From the NCBI GenBank assembly GCA_044228285.1, contig JBGAVD010000003.1, positions 682,001 through 746,000 on the forward strand: 64,000 nucleotides of DNA. Direction: 5' to 3'. Under the pieces are notes generated by a model. It was given only the letters and a program-made list of their open reading frames with translations. It was not told the DNA's origin and ran no database searches. A program made the position numbers and the translations under genes. Source of the stretch: JBBATK01 sp044228285 (GTDB lineage: Bacteria; Bacteroidota; Ignavibacteria; Kapaibacteriales; NICIL-2). Shown here in pieces: positions 35,705 to 45,659 of this stretch (its first letter is position 1; each line of letters starts with the position of its first letter).

Positions 35705-38700
35705 ATGGCTTTTATACCAACAGTTCGAGCTAAGGCTCTACGATCCATTACAGGCTTTGGCAGCATTTGTTGGCTCATGTGTTGTCTAGTGTTTGCACCT
35801 TCCGTAGTGATCGCCTCCACATCGCTCGACACAAACTACATCACAAGTATAGATGTGCTTTCCGTACAACAAGGATTCGGTCAGTTGCGTTATGACCGCT
35901 CCGTTGATGGGAATGTCCTGCGCATAGCACAACGGCAGTGGAGTAGAGGACTTGGTTCGCACGCACGGAGCAGCATAGACATTTATGTTGATCGAGATGT
36001 TGTGTCCTTTGATGCCTTCGTTGGACTAGATAGTGAGACCCTACCAAACGCTGGGCAGGTTCGGTTTTTCGTGCTGAGTGGAACTGATACGGTATGGAGC
36101 AGTCCAGTTATGAGTACGGTTGATACTGCACTTCCGTGTCACGTCAGTCTTCAATCACCTACTCGACTTAGACTCATTGCACTTGAGCAGAACAGCATCG
36201 CTTATACCCATGTGAATTGGTGTGATGCTCGCATTGTACGCCAACGAGATACATCAAAGGTTATTGCTTCCGCCGATACGCTTCTGATTGGTTGTTCAGA
36301 TCTTTTAAGCAAGTCGCAAGGTTTCGATTCTCTTCATTGCGATCGCTCGTTGAGCAATAGTACTCTACGCGTTCACTCGACTTCATACGCACGCGGACTG
36401 GCTACACATGCCAATAGTGCCTTAGCCCTACGGATTCCAGTTCTAGCCAGAGAGTTTCGTTGTCTTGTTGGACTAGACGATTCATCTTTGCCAAATCGTG
36501 GCAGTGTTGAGTTTATCGTGGTTTGTGATGCTGATACAGTGTGGCGAAGTGGCATTTTGCGTACTAATAATTCTGCATTGCTTTGTAGAGTGAATATTCA
36601 GAACCGTCACGATCTTGAGCTAATAGTGCATGACGCTTTTGATGGCACAAGTTATGACCACGCAGATTGGCTTATGCCACTCATCATTCGCGATGCATCG
36701 CGCGCATCCCATCATGATACCGTAAGGATCTCAAATGAGATGATTGCTTACGAGCACCTTCTCTATGAGCCGGTGCACATAGATCGTTCCTTTGCAAACA
36801 CTCCCTTGCGTATAGGCGGAAAAGAGTACCAGTTTGGATTGGGAGTGCATTCTTGGTCGACTATAGGTTTACGGTATACACCTCACTGGACATCTTTTCA
36901 TGCTGATGTGGGAATGGACGACAATACCTTGCCTAAAGCAGGTACTGCTGAGTTCTTTGTCGTTGCAGACTTTCAAGATACTCTGTGGCGCAGTGGAGTT
37001 ATTCGAAGCGGAGAAGCTGCAAAGCACTGTCAAGTATCTCTGGAGAATGTTCGCCAGTTACATCTCTGCACCAACAACGGTGGTGATGATTTCGCGTACG
37101 ATCACTGCAATTGGGTCAATCCAATGCTTGTTTACGAACGTATCGACTCTTCAGAGCTCATAAAAGTTCCCATTGAGTGCATACCGTTTGTAGATCTTGT
37201 GTATGAACAGATACCACAGTACACTCCGCGACTCAATCGTTCTTATGGAAAGTCACGAATACAAATTGGTAAAACGATCTATGCAACTGGTGTGGGCTTC
37301 CATGCTATAAGTACCATTCCTCTTTGGTTAGATCAGAATGCTAAGCGTTTACGTTTTTTCTTTGGGAGTGATCATTCCAGCTTGACACACGGATTCGGCA
37401 TTGGAAGTGTTGAATGCACAGTCATGGGAGACGGTATTGAGTTGTGGCGTAGCGGTGTGAAGCGCACAGGAGACGAGGCTGCCTTGTGCGATATTGATGT
37501 CTCGACAGTTCATTATCTCGAGTTCATCATAGGTGACGCAGGAGATGGACCCGCCTTTGACCACGCATCGTTGGCTAATGGGTATTTCGAAATGAAGGCT
37601 CATACAGCACCACGACAATACAAAGCAACAGCCGCGCCGTTCACTATACGGACTCCTCTAGACAATTCAGAGGTGCATATCAACGGGCCATCGGTAGTAG
37701 GAACTCGTCCAGATTGCGAATTGCTCTATCGTATCCCCATTAGTGGAGCAGAGCCCATCGCTATACGCATCGATGAGTTACCTGTGGGCTTAACGCTCGA
37801 CACTACTCAGCGTTGCCTGCGAGGCTCACTACAGCAAAAGGGAAGCTATACACTGCGAGTACAGGCGTCGAACCATGTCTCTACTACTCAGCGAGATCTT
37901 CGCATAGTTGTTAGCGACACGATTGCTCGCACTCCACCTATGGGTTGGAATCCGTGGATGGTGCATCACGTAGACATTGACGAAGATAACTTATATCGTC
38001 AGCTGCGAGCATATCGTTCAACGAGACTTTGCGACTACGGCTATAACTACTTCAACCTTGATGATGCATGGCAGGCTTCTCGTGATGCAGATGGAAACAT
38101 TCAATGGGATACTCAGAAGTTTCCTCATGGCTTGCCAGCATTCATAGACAGTGTCCACGCTTATGGTCTGCACTTTGGACTATACACTTCACCCGGAATA
38201 ATTACCTGTGCAGAAAAGCCGGGGAGTTATGGACATGAAAAGCAAGATGTTGACACCTATATAAAATGGAAGGTAGATGCGGTTAAGACAGATTGGTGTG
38301 CAACGTCAGAGCTACTAGATACAACCAAGAATAAGTCACTCCAGATGCGAGCACTCTACAAGAAGATGTCGGACGAGATGCTCACGGCACCGCGAAACAT
38401 GCTCTTCATGCTTGACAACTATGATGTACCAGCAACCTTGGAATGGGGCCGCGAAATTGGCGCTCATACTTGGAGAACGGGTAATGACGCAAGCGATAAC
38501 TGGCACAACATTCTTTTAGCGAACGGATTCAAGAACTCGGACTACGCGCGGCATACTGGTATTGGACACTGGAACGATTACGACTTTCTTCCTTTTGGAC
38601 ATATCTATGTTACAGGTCCTGAACATATTGTCTCTCGGCTCTCCAGTGCCGAGCAGTACACCCAGATGTCATTGTGGTGCATCGGAAAGAGCTTGTTACT

Positions 38701-39355
38701 GCTTTCATTTGATCTCAGCGAGATGTCGCCCTTTACCTTCGCTCTTGTTACAAACCGCGAGGTACTAGCCATTCATCAAGATGAGCATCCAACTTCGGGT
38801 AGACGTGTACACCGCTCTGGAATATACCAAGAGGCATGGGCGAATGAGTTGATTGACGGATCTATGGCCGTTGCCTTGTTCAACCGTGACAACTATGCAA
38901 CCATGCCCGTGACCATTCCTTGGTCAGCACTTGGTTTGCATGAAACACAGGCTGTTCGCGTACGCGACTGCTGGGCTCAAAAGGATCTTGGTGTGTTTCG
39001 TGGTGAGTTTAGAGCGATGATTCCTCGGCATGACTGCATGCTACTTCGCTTGTATGCTGATGGCGGCGCTGTTGTGAAGCCGGATGCTGATACGACCGTA
39101 CAATTAAAGGTCTCACCGAATCCAGCACAGAACAGCATGATCATTGATTTCGAGTTATCGCATGCAATGCAGGTTCGGTTTCAACTAATCGATGCGCTTG
39201 GTAGAACACAAAGTGTCTCGGAGGAGACGTACTACAGTCGCGGCTCATTTCAACAACACATCCAGATTCCTGAGTCGTGTGTTTCTGGGCTTTATGTTGT
39301 TGCACTACTCAGTAACAACGATGCAGTGTACAAAAAGGTCGTCGTATTGCGCTGA
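35705..39355 (+). CDS. GH27-type glycoside hydrolase with four NPCBM-like domains and T9SS tail
   Basis: About 1216 residues. The signal peptide ends near SVVIAS. Four NPCBM-like beta-sandwich modules follow (about 45-625); each shows the Y.RS...L.I....RGLG.HA pattern (RQWSRGLGSHARSSI; SYARGLATHANSAL; YQFGLGVHSWSTI; IYATGVGFHAISTI). A short Ig-like module (~640-735) leads to a GH27 TIM barrel starting TPPMGWNPW at ~742, with the likely nucleophile D863 (VKTDWCA) and acid/base D928 (WRTGNDASD). The C-terminus is a T9SS type A domain (VSPNPAQNSMIIDFEL). Predicted to be a surface alpha-galactosidase or alpha-N-acetylgalactosaminidase. Start: ATG 35705, or 35687. Confidence 0.9.
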   Translation: MAFIPTVRAKALRSITGFGSICWLMCCLVFAPSVVIASTSLDTNYITSIDVLSVQQGFGQLRYDRSVDGNVLRIAQRQWSRGLGSHARSSIDIYVDRDVVSFDAFVGLDSETLPNAGQVRFFVLSGTDTVWSSPVMSTVDTALPCHVSLQSPTRLRLIALEQNSIAYTHVNWCDARIVRQRDTSKVIASADTLLIGCSDLLSKSQGFDSLHCDRSLSNSTLRVHSTSYARGLATHANSALALRIPVLAREFRCLVGLDDSSLPNRGSVEFIVVCDADTVWRSGILRTNNSALLCRVNIQNRHDLELIVHDAFDGTSYDHADWLMPLIIRDASRASHHDTVRISNEMIAYEHLLYEPVHIDRSFANTPLRIGGKEYQFGLGVHSWSTIGLRYTPHWTSFHADVGMDDNTLPKAGTAEFFVVADFQDTLWRSGVIRSGEAAKHCQVSLENVRQLHLCTNNGGDDFAYDHCNWVNPMLVYERIDSSELIKVPIECIPFVDLVYEQIPQYTPRLNRSYGKSRIQIGKTIYATGVGFHAISTIPLWLDQNAKRLRFFFGSDHSSLTHGFGIGSVECTVMGDGIELWRSGVKRTGDEAALCDIDVSTVHYLEFIIGDAGDGPAFDHASLANGYFEMKAHTAPRQYKATAAPFTIRTPLDNSEVHINGPSVVGTRPDCELLYRIPISGAEPIAIRIDELPVGLTLDTTQRCLRGSLQQKGSYTLRVQASNHVSTTQRDLRIVVSDTIARTPPMGWNPWMVHHVDIDEDNLYRQLRAYRSTRLCDYGYNYFNLDDAWQASRDADGNIQWDTQKFPHGLPAFIDSVHAYGLHFGLYTSPGIITCAEKPGSYGHEKQDVDTYIKWKVDAVKTDWCATSELLDTTKNKSLQMRALYKKMSDEMLTAPRNMLFMLDNYDVPATLEWGREIGAHTWRTGNDASDNWHNILLANGFKNSDYARHTGIGHWNDYDFLPFGHIYVTGPEHIVSRLSSAEQYTQMSLWCIGKSLLLLSFDLSEMSPFTFALVTNREVLAIHQDEHPTSGRRVHRSGIYQEAWANELIDGSMAVALFNRDNYATMPVTIPWSALGLHETQAVRVRDCWAQKDLGVFRGEFRAMIPRHDCMLLRLYADGGAVVKPDADTTVQLKVSPNPAQNSMIIDFELSHAMQVRFQLIDALGRTQSVSEETYYSRGSFQQHIQIPESCVSGLYVVALLSNNDAVYKKVVVLR

Positions 39356-39418
39356 CAGAACCTATCGTGCTACTTCGAATCCACACCTGAGCTTCTGCTC
39401 CAGTATATTCGCAATCTT

Positions 39419-40366
39419 ATGCTCAAGCTCGATCGACTCCTCGCTATCGTACTCATGTTGCACAGCAAGCGCTTGTTGCGTGCCAGTGATTTGTCTGAGC
39501 ATTTCGGGGTAAGCTTACGTACGATTTACCGAGATGTCAATACCCTCTGTGAGGCTGGTGTACCCATTGCATCGGAGGCCGGTGTTGGATACTCACTAGT
39601 TAAAGGATACACCCTTCCACCGGTCATGTTTTCAAACGAGGAAGCCTCGTCGATAGTGATAGCTGCAGAGTTTTTGCGTAAGATGTCGGCAAACACAGAC
39701 CTCGTCAAAAGCAGCAGCTCAGCGGTTGCGAAGATTATGTCGATCGTGCCTGACGATCTCAAAGAGCGCATTCATCAGGTGCAGAGCACCACTGCAGTTT
39801 TAGTATCTAGTCCATCAAACGCTCAGCAAGTAGCATTGCCAACAGTTTTTAGCGATTTGCAGCAAGCCATCGCAGAACGTCGTTGCGTCCAGATCCACTA
39901 CCAGACTGCAGATTTGAAAAGCAGCACGCGCACTATCGAACCTCTAGGTTTGGTGTACTACGGAAACTACTGGCACTGCATTGCATTCTGTAGAATGCGT
40001 AAGGATATGCGCGACTTTCGTACCGATCGTTTTGCATCGATGGAACTATGTGACGAGAGATTTGCAGCACGGCCGCAGTTCAACATCCCTGATTTCTTAA
40101 AACAACAGTATCCAAATGAGCCCGCGATCACTGTTCGCGTGCGCTTTGAGCATAGCGCTGCGCGCTACGTGTCGAACAAACACTATTACGGTTTCGTGCG
40201 TGAGGATAAAGTTGAGAAAGGCGTTGAGATAACTTTTCTCACACCAAGCTTACAACATATTGGACGTTGGCTTTTCGGCTATGGAGATCGCATAGAAATC
40301 CTGGAACCAACGGAGCTTCGAGATCTTTTCCGGGTGTTTGCCACGGCGATACTACACAAGCATTAA
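39419..40366 (+). CDS. YafY-type WYL domain transcriptional regulator
   Basis: A 315-residue regulator with an N-terminal DeoR-like HTH (residues 1-60: LDRLLAIVLMLHSKRLLRAS, then SLRTIYRDVNTLCEAGVPI) and a central WYL domain (about 140-215: CVQIHYQTADLKSSTRTIEPLGLVYYGNYWH) followed by the WCX C-terminal extension (FLTPSLQHIGRWLFGYGD). WYL domains bind nucleotides or nucleic acid ligands; the ligand here is unknown. It lies ahead of the DinB and VOC genes, a frequent arrangement in Bacteroidota. Confidence 0.92.
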   Translation: MLKLDRLLAIVLMLHSKRLLRASDLSEHFGVSLRTIYRDVNTLCEAGVPIASEAGVGYSLVKGYTLPPVMFSNEEASSIVIAAEFLRKMSANTDLVKSSSSAVAKIMSIVPDDLKERIHQVQSTTAVLVSSPSNAQQVALPTVFSDLQQAIAERRCVQIHYQTADLKSSTRTIEPLGLVYYGNYWHCIAFCRMRKDMRDFRTDRFASMELCDERFAARPQFNIPDFLKQQYPNEPAITVRVRFEHSAARYVSNKHYYGFVREDKVEKGVEITFLTPSLQHIGRWLFGYGDRIEILEPTELRDLFRVFATAILHKH

Positions 40367-40589
40367 TGCACCTGCCCTCCCATATGCTTTTTGGAGAGAA
40401 TCACCTCTTCGTAACTCTGCCTCGGCTCCGAAACTTTTCTTGCAAGCTACTGACACACCCTTGTCACTAAGCCCCACTAGTTTGCACTTGTTCTACGACA
40501 CAGTCTGTTCCTAGACACCTGAGTGATGTACAGCACTTACAGGGCAAGGCAGATCCGCATAATATTCAACTATTTAACAAGGATTCCAC

Positions 40590-41081
40590 ATGGACATGAT
40601 AGCAGTACTACTCAAAGAAATGGATCGCGAGATCGAGATCACCCGCAAAATGCTTTCTCGCATTCCGGAGGACAAATTTCAATGGCAACCACATGAAAAG
40701 AGCATGACCATAGAGCGTTTAGCAGTGCACATTGCAGAGCTACCAACATGGGTCAGCATGGCCCTCAACACTACTGAGCTCGACTTTGCCACAACACCAT
40801 ACAACCCCAAGTCCATCAGCTCTTCAACAGATCTCATGGCTCATGTAGAAGAGAGTTACAACACAGGACGTGCACGTTTAACACAAGCAACCGAAGAAGA
40901 ACTGTTAAAGCTCTGGACTTTGAAAAATGGCGAGCTTATCTTGGTTTGCGAACCAGTACTAGACATTATTCGCATGTCATACAATCAAATCGTTCACCAT
41001 CGCGCTCAACTCGGGGTGAACCTACGACTCCTTAACATACCAATTCCTGGTAGTTATGGACCAAGTGCTGACGAAATGTAA
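40590..41081 (+). CDS. DinB family protein
   Basis: A 163-residue DinB-fold protein (four-helix bundle metal-binding). Metal-ligand histidines: VHIAEL near residue 48 and the HHRAQL motif near 134 (NQIVHHRAQLGVNLRLL). Members include thiol-dependent transferases; the specific role is unknown. AAGGA lies six bases before the ATG, which confirms the start. It is followed 40 bases later by the VOC gene, and a two-gene transcript is likely. Confidence 0.9.
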   Translation: MDMIAVLLKEMDREIEITRKMLSRIPEDKFQWQPHEKSMTIERLAVHIAELPTWVSMALNTTELDFATTPYNPKSISSSTDLMAHVEESYNTGRARLTQATEEELLKLWTLKNGELILVCEPVLDIIRMSYNQIVHHRAQLGVNLRLLNIPIPGSYGPSADEM

Positions 41082-41121
41082 ATGTCCCAATACTCTTGTT
41101 TAATCACATACAACAAACACT

Positions 41122-41493
41122 ATGAAGAATGCTTTGAACTGGTTCGAAATCCCCGCAGCTGATTTCGCGCGTGCGGTAAAATTCTACTCTGCAGTCTATA
41201 ATACAGAACTGAGTACAGAATCAATGGGTCCTATGCAAATGGCCGTCTTCCCAAGCGAGGGTGAAGGCAGCGTTAGCGGCGCAGTAGTCCACGGTGAATG
41301 GTCAAAGCCAAGTGAGTCTGGCACCCTGGTATACCTGAATGCTAACAGCGGAATGGATGCAACGCTCGAACGCATCGTACAAGCTGGCGGGAGCATAATA
41401 ATGCCTCGTACTCTCATCACTGAAGAGATTGGCTATATGGCTGTTTTCCGTGACACCGAAGGCAACAGTGTTGCACTGCATTCGAACAAGTAG
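41122..41493 (+). CDS. VOC (glyoxalase/bleomycin resistance) family protein
   Basis: A 123-residue VOC protein. NALNWFEIPAADFARAVKFYSAVYNTEL opens with the conserved W.EIP..D..RA..FY pattern, GGSIIMPRTLI and IGYMAVFRDTEGNSVALHS close it. The metal-ligand positions typical of glyoxalase I are only partly present, as in many VOC proteins of this small single-subunit group. Ends 100 bases before the palindrome array. Confidence 0.9.
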   Translation: MKNALNWFEIPAADFARAVKFYSAVYNTELSTESMGPMQMAVFPSEGEGSVSGAVVHGEWSKPSESGTLVYLNANSGMDATLERIVQAGGSIIMPRTLITEEIGYMAVFRDTEGNSVALHSNK

Positions 41494-41599
41494 GTAGTTG
41501 CAGAACAAAGGTTGAATTGAAAGTGTGCAGACTTGAGGAATCGGGTCTGCACTTTTTGTTTTTAGGGATGGGTTGTTCTTGGGTTGTGGGTGTGTTATT

Positions 41600-42535
41600 T
41601 GCTGCAGATGTATTCTTGGGTGGAGACGCGATGCATCGCGTCTCTACTGGTTGTGGATTCTTGGGTTGTTTGTGGCGGTAGTGGTGGTATTGTGGGTGTA
41701 TTCTTTGCTCGCAGGTGTATTCTTGGGTGGAGACGCGATGCATCGCGTCTCTACTAGTTATGTATTCTTGGGTAGTGTTGCGTGCTGTTTTTGTTGTAGG
41801 TGTATTCTTTGCCAAGACGCGATGAATCGCGTCTCTACACGGTGGCGTGTTTTTGGTTGCGCCGAAGGCGCTCGAGGGTTAGGTGATTTTGTAGAGACGC
41901 GATTTATCGCGTCTACACACGCTACGATGACACGTGAGGATGGTTCAAGTGCACGCGATGTGAGATCATCGCGTGTCGTCAACGCACAGAATCAAATCAC
42001 CATGATTGTCGTATGCATACAGGTGTAGTCTTTGCTTGTGGGTGTATTCTTGGGTGGAGAAGCGATGCATCGCGTCTCTACTGGTTGTGGATTCTTGGGT
42101 TGTTTGTGGTGGTGTTTTTGTTGTGGGTGTATTCTTTGCCAAGACGCGATGAATCGCGTCTCTACATGAAGACGCGTTTTTGGTTGCGCCGAAGGCGCTC
42201 GAGGGTTAGGTGATTTTGTAGAGACGCGATTTATCGCGTCTACACGCGCGACGATGACGCATGAGGATGGTTTGAGAGAACGCGATGTGAGATCAAAGCG
42301 TATGATCATAATAATCGTTTGAATACAGGTGTATTCTTTGCCAAGACGCGATTTATCGCGTCTACACACGCGACGATAACGCATGAGGATGGTTTGAGAG
42401 AACGCGATGTGAGATCAAAGCGTATGATCATAATAGTCGTTTGAATACAGGTGTATTCTTTGCCAAGACGCGATGAATCGCGTCTCTACATGAAGACGCG
42501 TTGTTTTGTTGCGCCGAAGGCGCTGCAGCATGGAC
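41600..42535. repeat. Array of nine GACGCGAT-type palindromes
   Basis: Nine near-perfect palindromes with core GACGCGATNNATCGCGTC (centres GC, GA or TT) at about 41623, 41730, 41815, 41891, 42056, 42141, 42221, 42344 and 42466, mostly flanked by GAG/CTC or GTAGA/TCTAC arms. They alternate with larger repeated spacers: GGTGTATTCTTGGGTGGAG, TTTGCCAA, GTTGCGCCGAAGGCGC, and GATGTGAGATCA..GCGT. It fills the 1.2-kb space between the VOC gene and the HzsA-related gene. Frames across it are not genes. Confidence 0.92.
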
Positions 42536-42717
42536 TGGATTTTGCATAAACGCACATTGTTACCATTGCACCTGAGACCACAATGTTTGATGATACATGC
42601 CACACCATCGGATGAAACAGAAATGGGCGGGCGTTATTACTGTGTAGAGTGGTGCTTAGTGCGGTTATCACCCATTAAGTTCTTGAGCTTTCTGAACGAG
42701 CTATAGTGGGAGCTTTT

Positions 42718-45570
42718 ATGACACAGCGATTGTTTCTTATGAGTTGGGCGGTATTAGTAGTGCTGTTGATCGGTCAACGCCTCAGTGCGCAGTTTCCAAA
42801 GAACCCCATCATGTTTTGTACTGTCGTTGCACAGGCAGCAGACTCTGCTACACAATGCGCTTTAGTTGCATCGCATTTGGGAACGTATAGCGCTAGTCTA
42901 CGTGGAGGTGATCTGTGGATTCACTATCCTAACGGTGTACTGAAGAATTTGACGAAGACAGCGGGATATGGATCTGAGGGTTCGCAGCGTACAAATGCTA
43001 TCTCTGTACGACAACCCAGCATGCATTGGAGCGGCAAGAAAGCGGTGTTTAGTATGCTTGTGGGTGGGTACTTTGGTTACCATGACTATCACGTTGAGCA
43101 CTGGCAGATCTATGAGATTACTGGTCTTGAGGAGCAGGAGACGCCTGTGATTCGGGCGATAGACAATCAGCCGCTGATGAATAACAATATCAATCCTATC
43201 TATGGTACGGACGATCGAATACTCTTTATCAGTGACCGTGCGAGAGTGGGTACGAAGACGTCCTACACCTATCTCGATGAGAGTCAGTGCATGGCCACAA
43301 CCAGTGGCGTGTGGTCACTCGATCCAAAGTCTGGCGATCTCTTCCAATTAGATCATGCGCCAAGTGGCGATTACTTTATTAGCCTTGATAGTTTTGGACG
43401 AGTTGTGTTTAGTCGCTGGGATATACTTCAACATGATCAACTGCACTCGCTGAGCGGTGGCTCAATTGAATCGGTCGACTTTCCACAAGAAGCACACAAT
43501 GGAAATCCTGTGGAGCAGGAGTCTGAGGCTCTCTTCCCAGAGCACAATCCACTGCTGAATTTTGAAAAGACAAAGTTCAATTCTGTGCCTGGTTATTTCG
43601 GTAGGCTGGAGCTTCCTGATCTAACGAAGAGCTTAACGGGAACCGGAGGAACGCTGTTCGACGAGCGTTTGCCTTCCGCGTTTTTTCCGTGGACTATGAA
43701 TGAGGATGGAACAGAACAACAGACGATTAATCACATTGGACGACACGAGCTGCGCGATACGATACCAGCAGGATCATTTCCTTCCATTGATGTACGGCCG
43801 TACTCTCTTGAAGCATCACAACACGCGAACAAGAACTCCATCATCAACATTGTACAAATGCGAGAGGATCCGCGCGAGCCAGGTGTGTTCTATGCTATTG
43901 ATGCTGCCACGGCGCGCACACACTCCGGCGGACAACTGCTTCGCCTTCGAAATCTCGCTCCCTCACACAGTAGTCGCTCTGTAGAAATTGACTACCTAAC
44001 ACCACGTGCAACACGTAATGTCAGCACTCTGGCGCGCTCAGCCGACGGTCCGCATATTGGTTTCTATCGCAATCCACTGATGACAACGGATGGCTATCTC
44101 ATTGCCTCTTACACAGTGAACTCTGACGATGATGCTCAGATCGCCATTCCATCTACGCTCTCAAACTTTCACTATCGACTCGTTACCTTAAAAGATAGCT
44201 GGGGCTCTCTGGTTCCCGATCGCTATTTCAGCAAAGGAATTCGTAAGGATGTTCGCGTTGCGAACATCGAGTCGCCTTACAACTTCGAGTACGATTGTTC
44301 AGGAGTACTCTGGGAAGTGGATCCTGTGGAAGTGGTAGCTCGCGAACGTCCTGTGCGACGTACATCTCGAGTAGCTGACTTGGAACAACAAGTTTTTGAC
44401 GAAGAGCATGTGTCGATAGATGTGTTCAAGAGCTATCTCAAGAAACACAACCAAGCGCTGATTGTAATGCGAGATGTTACGCAGCGTGATAAAGATGACA
44501 AGCAACAACCACACTACTTGTCGGTTGGCAATGGAGCAAAGGAAAGTCCTGACTCAAAAGGTCGCGCTATTGCCGTGGAGGACTTTAGCATTTTTCAAGC
44601 AGACTACCTCCGCGCTCACAAGCACTTGAAAGGTGCTATGCTCGAAGGCCGGAGAGTTATGCCGACTCCTATGCATGACGTCCTCAACCGACGCTACTCT
44701 CCAGACTCACTACCTCGCTATGCTCCTTCCCACAATGCGCATATCGAGTCCGACGGCTCTGCAGCTGCCTTCGTTCCTGCATATCGTGCACTGAGTTGGC
44801 AACTCAGCGACGCGCAGGGCAAAGGAGTAGTTCGAGAACGATACTGGGTATCCTTCGCTGCCGGCGAGGTCCGCACCTGCGCCCGATGTCATGGCGAGAA
44901 TTCAGAAGCTACAAGTCTCTCAATGCCTGCGCCAACAAACACGTCTGCTGCCCTTCGAGGATTGCTCAATGTTTGGAAACAAGACAACTATCCAAGCACT
45001 GTTCGCTTGCTGAAGCCTGCAAACGCTTCTATGGCCGTCAGCTTTCCTCTATTGTTTTCTTGGAAGAAGGATATTCATGCGCTTCGCTATGAACTCCAAC
45101 TCAGTGTGCGCGAAAACTCAAGCTATAGAGTTGTCTTCACGACTACGGTTATGGCACCCGACACAAGCTTTGTACTCCATGATCTCAGCAATGTTGGCAA
45201 CGCATCAGACTTTCAATGGGAAGTGCGCGCAGTGGGAACTTGGGGCCAATCCGAGCTTGTCCTGCCATTCCAGTTTAGCACGCGCTCCATTATCAACGAC
45301 GTCGCCGAAACATCGCCCGACCAATTGTCCATCAGTCCAATACCATGTACATCAACTCTACGCTTGCGCTTCGCACTCGCCGATGCTTCAACAGCAAGCA
45401 TTGTCATCCGCGATTGCTTGGGTCGTATAGTATCTGAATCCGGTGTGCAAACGCAAGAACAAGAAGTGCAGAGAATACTGAATGTAGAGAACCTTGCAGA
45501 TGGTCTCTATAGTCTAGAAGTACAGTCGACGAATGCGGTTTTGCGCCGACGCTTTGTGGTGCATCATTGA
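42718..45570 (+). CDS. HzsA-related c-type haem protein with T9SS sorting domain
   Basis: About 950 residues. The signal peptide ends in LIGQRLSAQ. A large propeller-like region (about 30-560) resembles hydrazine synthase alpha-subunit-like proteins: repeated IRAIDNQPLMNNNINPIYGTDD-type strands, RILFISDRARVG, and SPYNFEYDCSGVLWEVDPV. A haem c site CARCH at 721-725, preceded by YWVSFAAGEVR and followed by GENSEA, is the family hallmark. It is followed by an Ig/fibronectin-like module (~750-860) and a T9SS type A tail (SISPIPCTSTLRLRF). Partner HzsB/HzsC genes are absent, so hydrazine synthesis is not implied. GGGAG lies five bases before the ATG at 42718. The substrate is unknown. Confidence 0.82.
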   Translation: MTQRLFLMSWAVLVVLLIGQRLSAQFPKNPIMFCTVVAQAADSATQCALVASHLGTYSASLRGGDLWIHYPNGVLKNLTKTAGYGSEGSQRTNAISVRQPSMHWSGKKAVFSMLVGGYFGYHDYHVEHWQIYEITGLEEQETPVIRAIDNQPLMNNNINPIYGTDDRILFISDRARVGTKTSYTYLDESQCMATTSGVWSLDPKSGDLFQLDHAPSGDYFISLDSFGRVVFSRWDILQHDQLHSLSGGSIESVDFPQEAHNGNPVEQESEALFPEHNPLLNFEKTKFNSVPGYFGRLELPDLTKSLTGTGGTLFDERLPSAFFPWTMNEDGTEQQTINHIGRHELRDTIPAGSFPSIDVRPYSLEASQHANKNSIINIVQMREDPREPGVFYAIDAATARTHSGGQLLRLRNLAPSHSSRSVEIDYLTPRATRNVSTLARSADGPHIGFYRNPLMTTDGYLIASYTVNSDDDAQIAIPSTLSNFHYRLVTLKDSWGSLVPDRYFSKGIRKDVRVANIESPYNFEYDCSGVLWEVDPVEVVARERPVRRTSRVADLEQQVFDEEHVSIDVFKSYLKKHNQALIVMRDVTQRDKDDKQQPHYLSVGNGAKESPDSKGRAIAVEDFSIFQADYLRAHKHLKGAMLEGRRVMPTPMHDVLNRRYSPDSLPRYAPSHNAHIESDGSAAAFVPAYRALSWQLSDAQGKGVVRERYWVSFAAGEVRTCARCHGENSEATSLSMPAPTNTSAALRGLLNVWKQDNYPSTVRLLKPANASMAVSFPLLFSWKKDIHALRYELQLSVRENSSYRVVFTTTVMAPDTSFVLHDLSNVGNASDFQWEVRAVGTWGQSELVLPFQFSTRSIINDVAETSPDQLSISPIPCTSTLRLRFALADASTASIVIRDCLGRIVSESGVQTQEQEVQRILNVENLADGLYSLEVQSTNAVLRRRFVVHH

Positions 45571-45659
45571 GAGTGGAGGTACTTTGTTACAAAGGTATTC
45601 TTTGTTCGGTGGTTAATCTGGGGCTGATTAGGCAAGCAGGAGTTTTACCCCTCAGTACA

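Noticed and set aside
39356..39418. Candidate tRNA because of a TTCGAATCC motif
   Set aside because: No matching acceptor or anticodon arms can be folded around it; the stretch is a short spacer before the WYL gene.
42718..45570. True hydrazine synthase (anammox) alpha subunit
   Set aside because: HzsB and HzsC are missing, a T9SS tail is present, and the organism signals point to Bacteroidota/Chlorobiota, so only fold-level relatedness is claimed.
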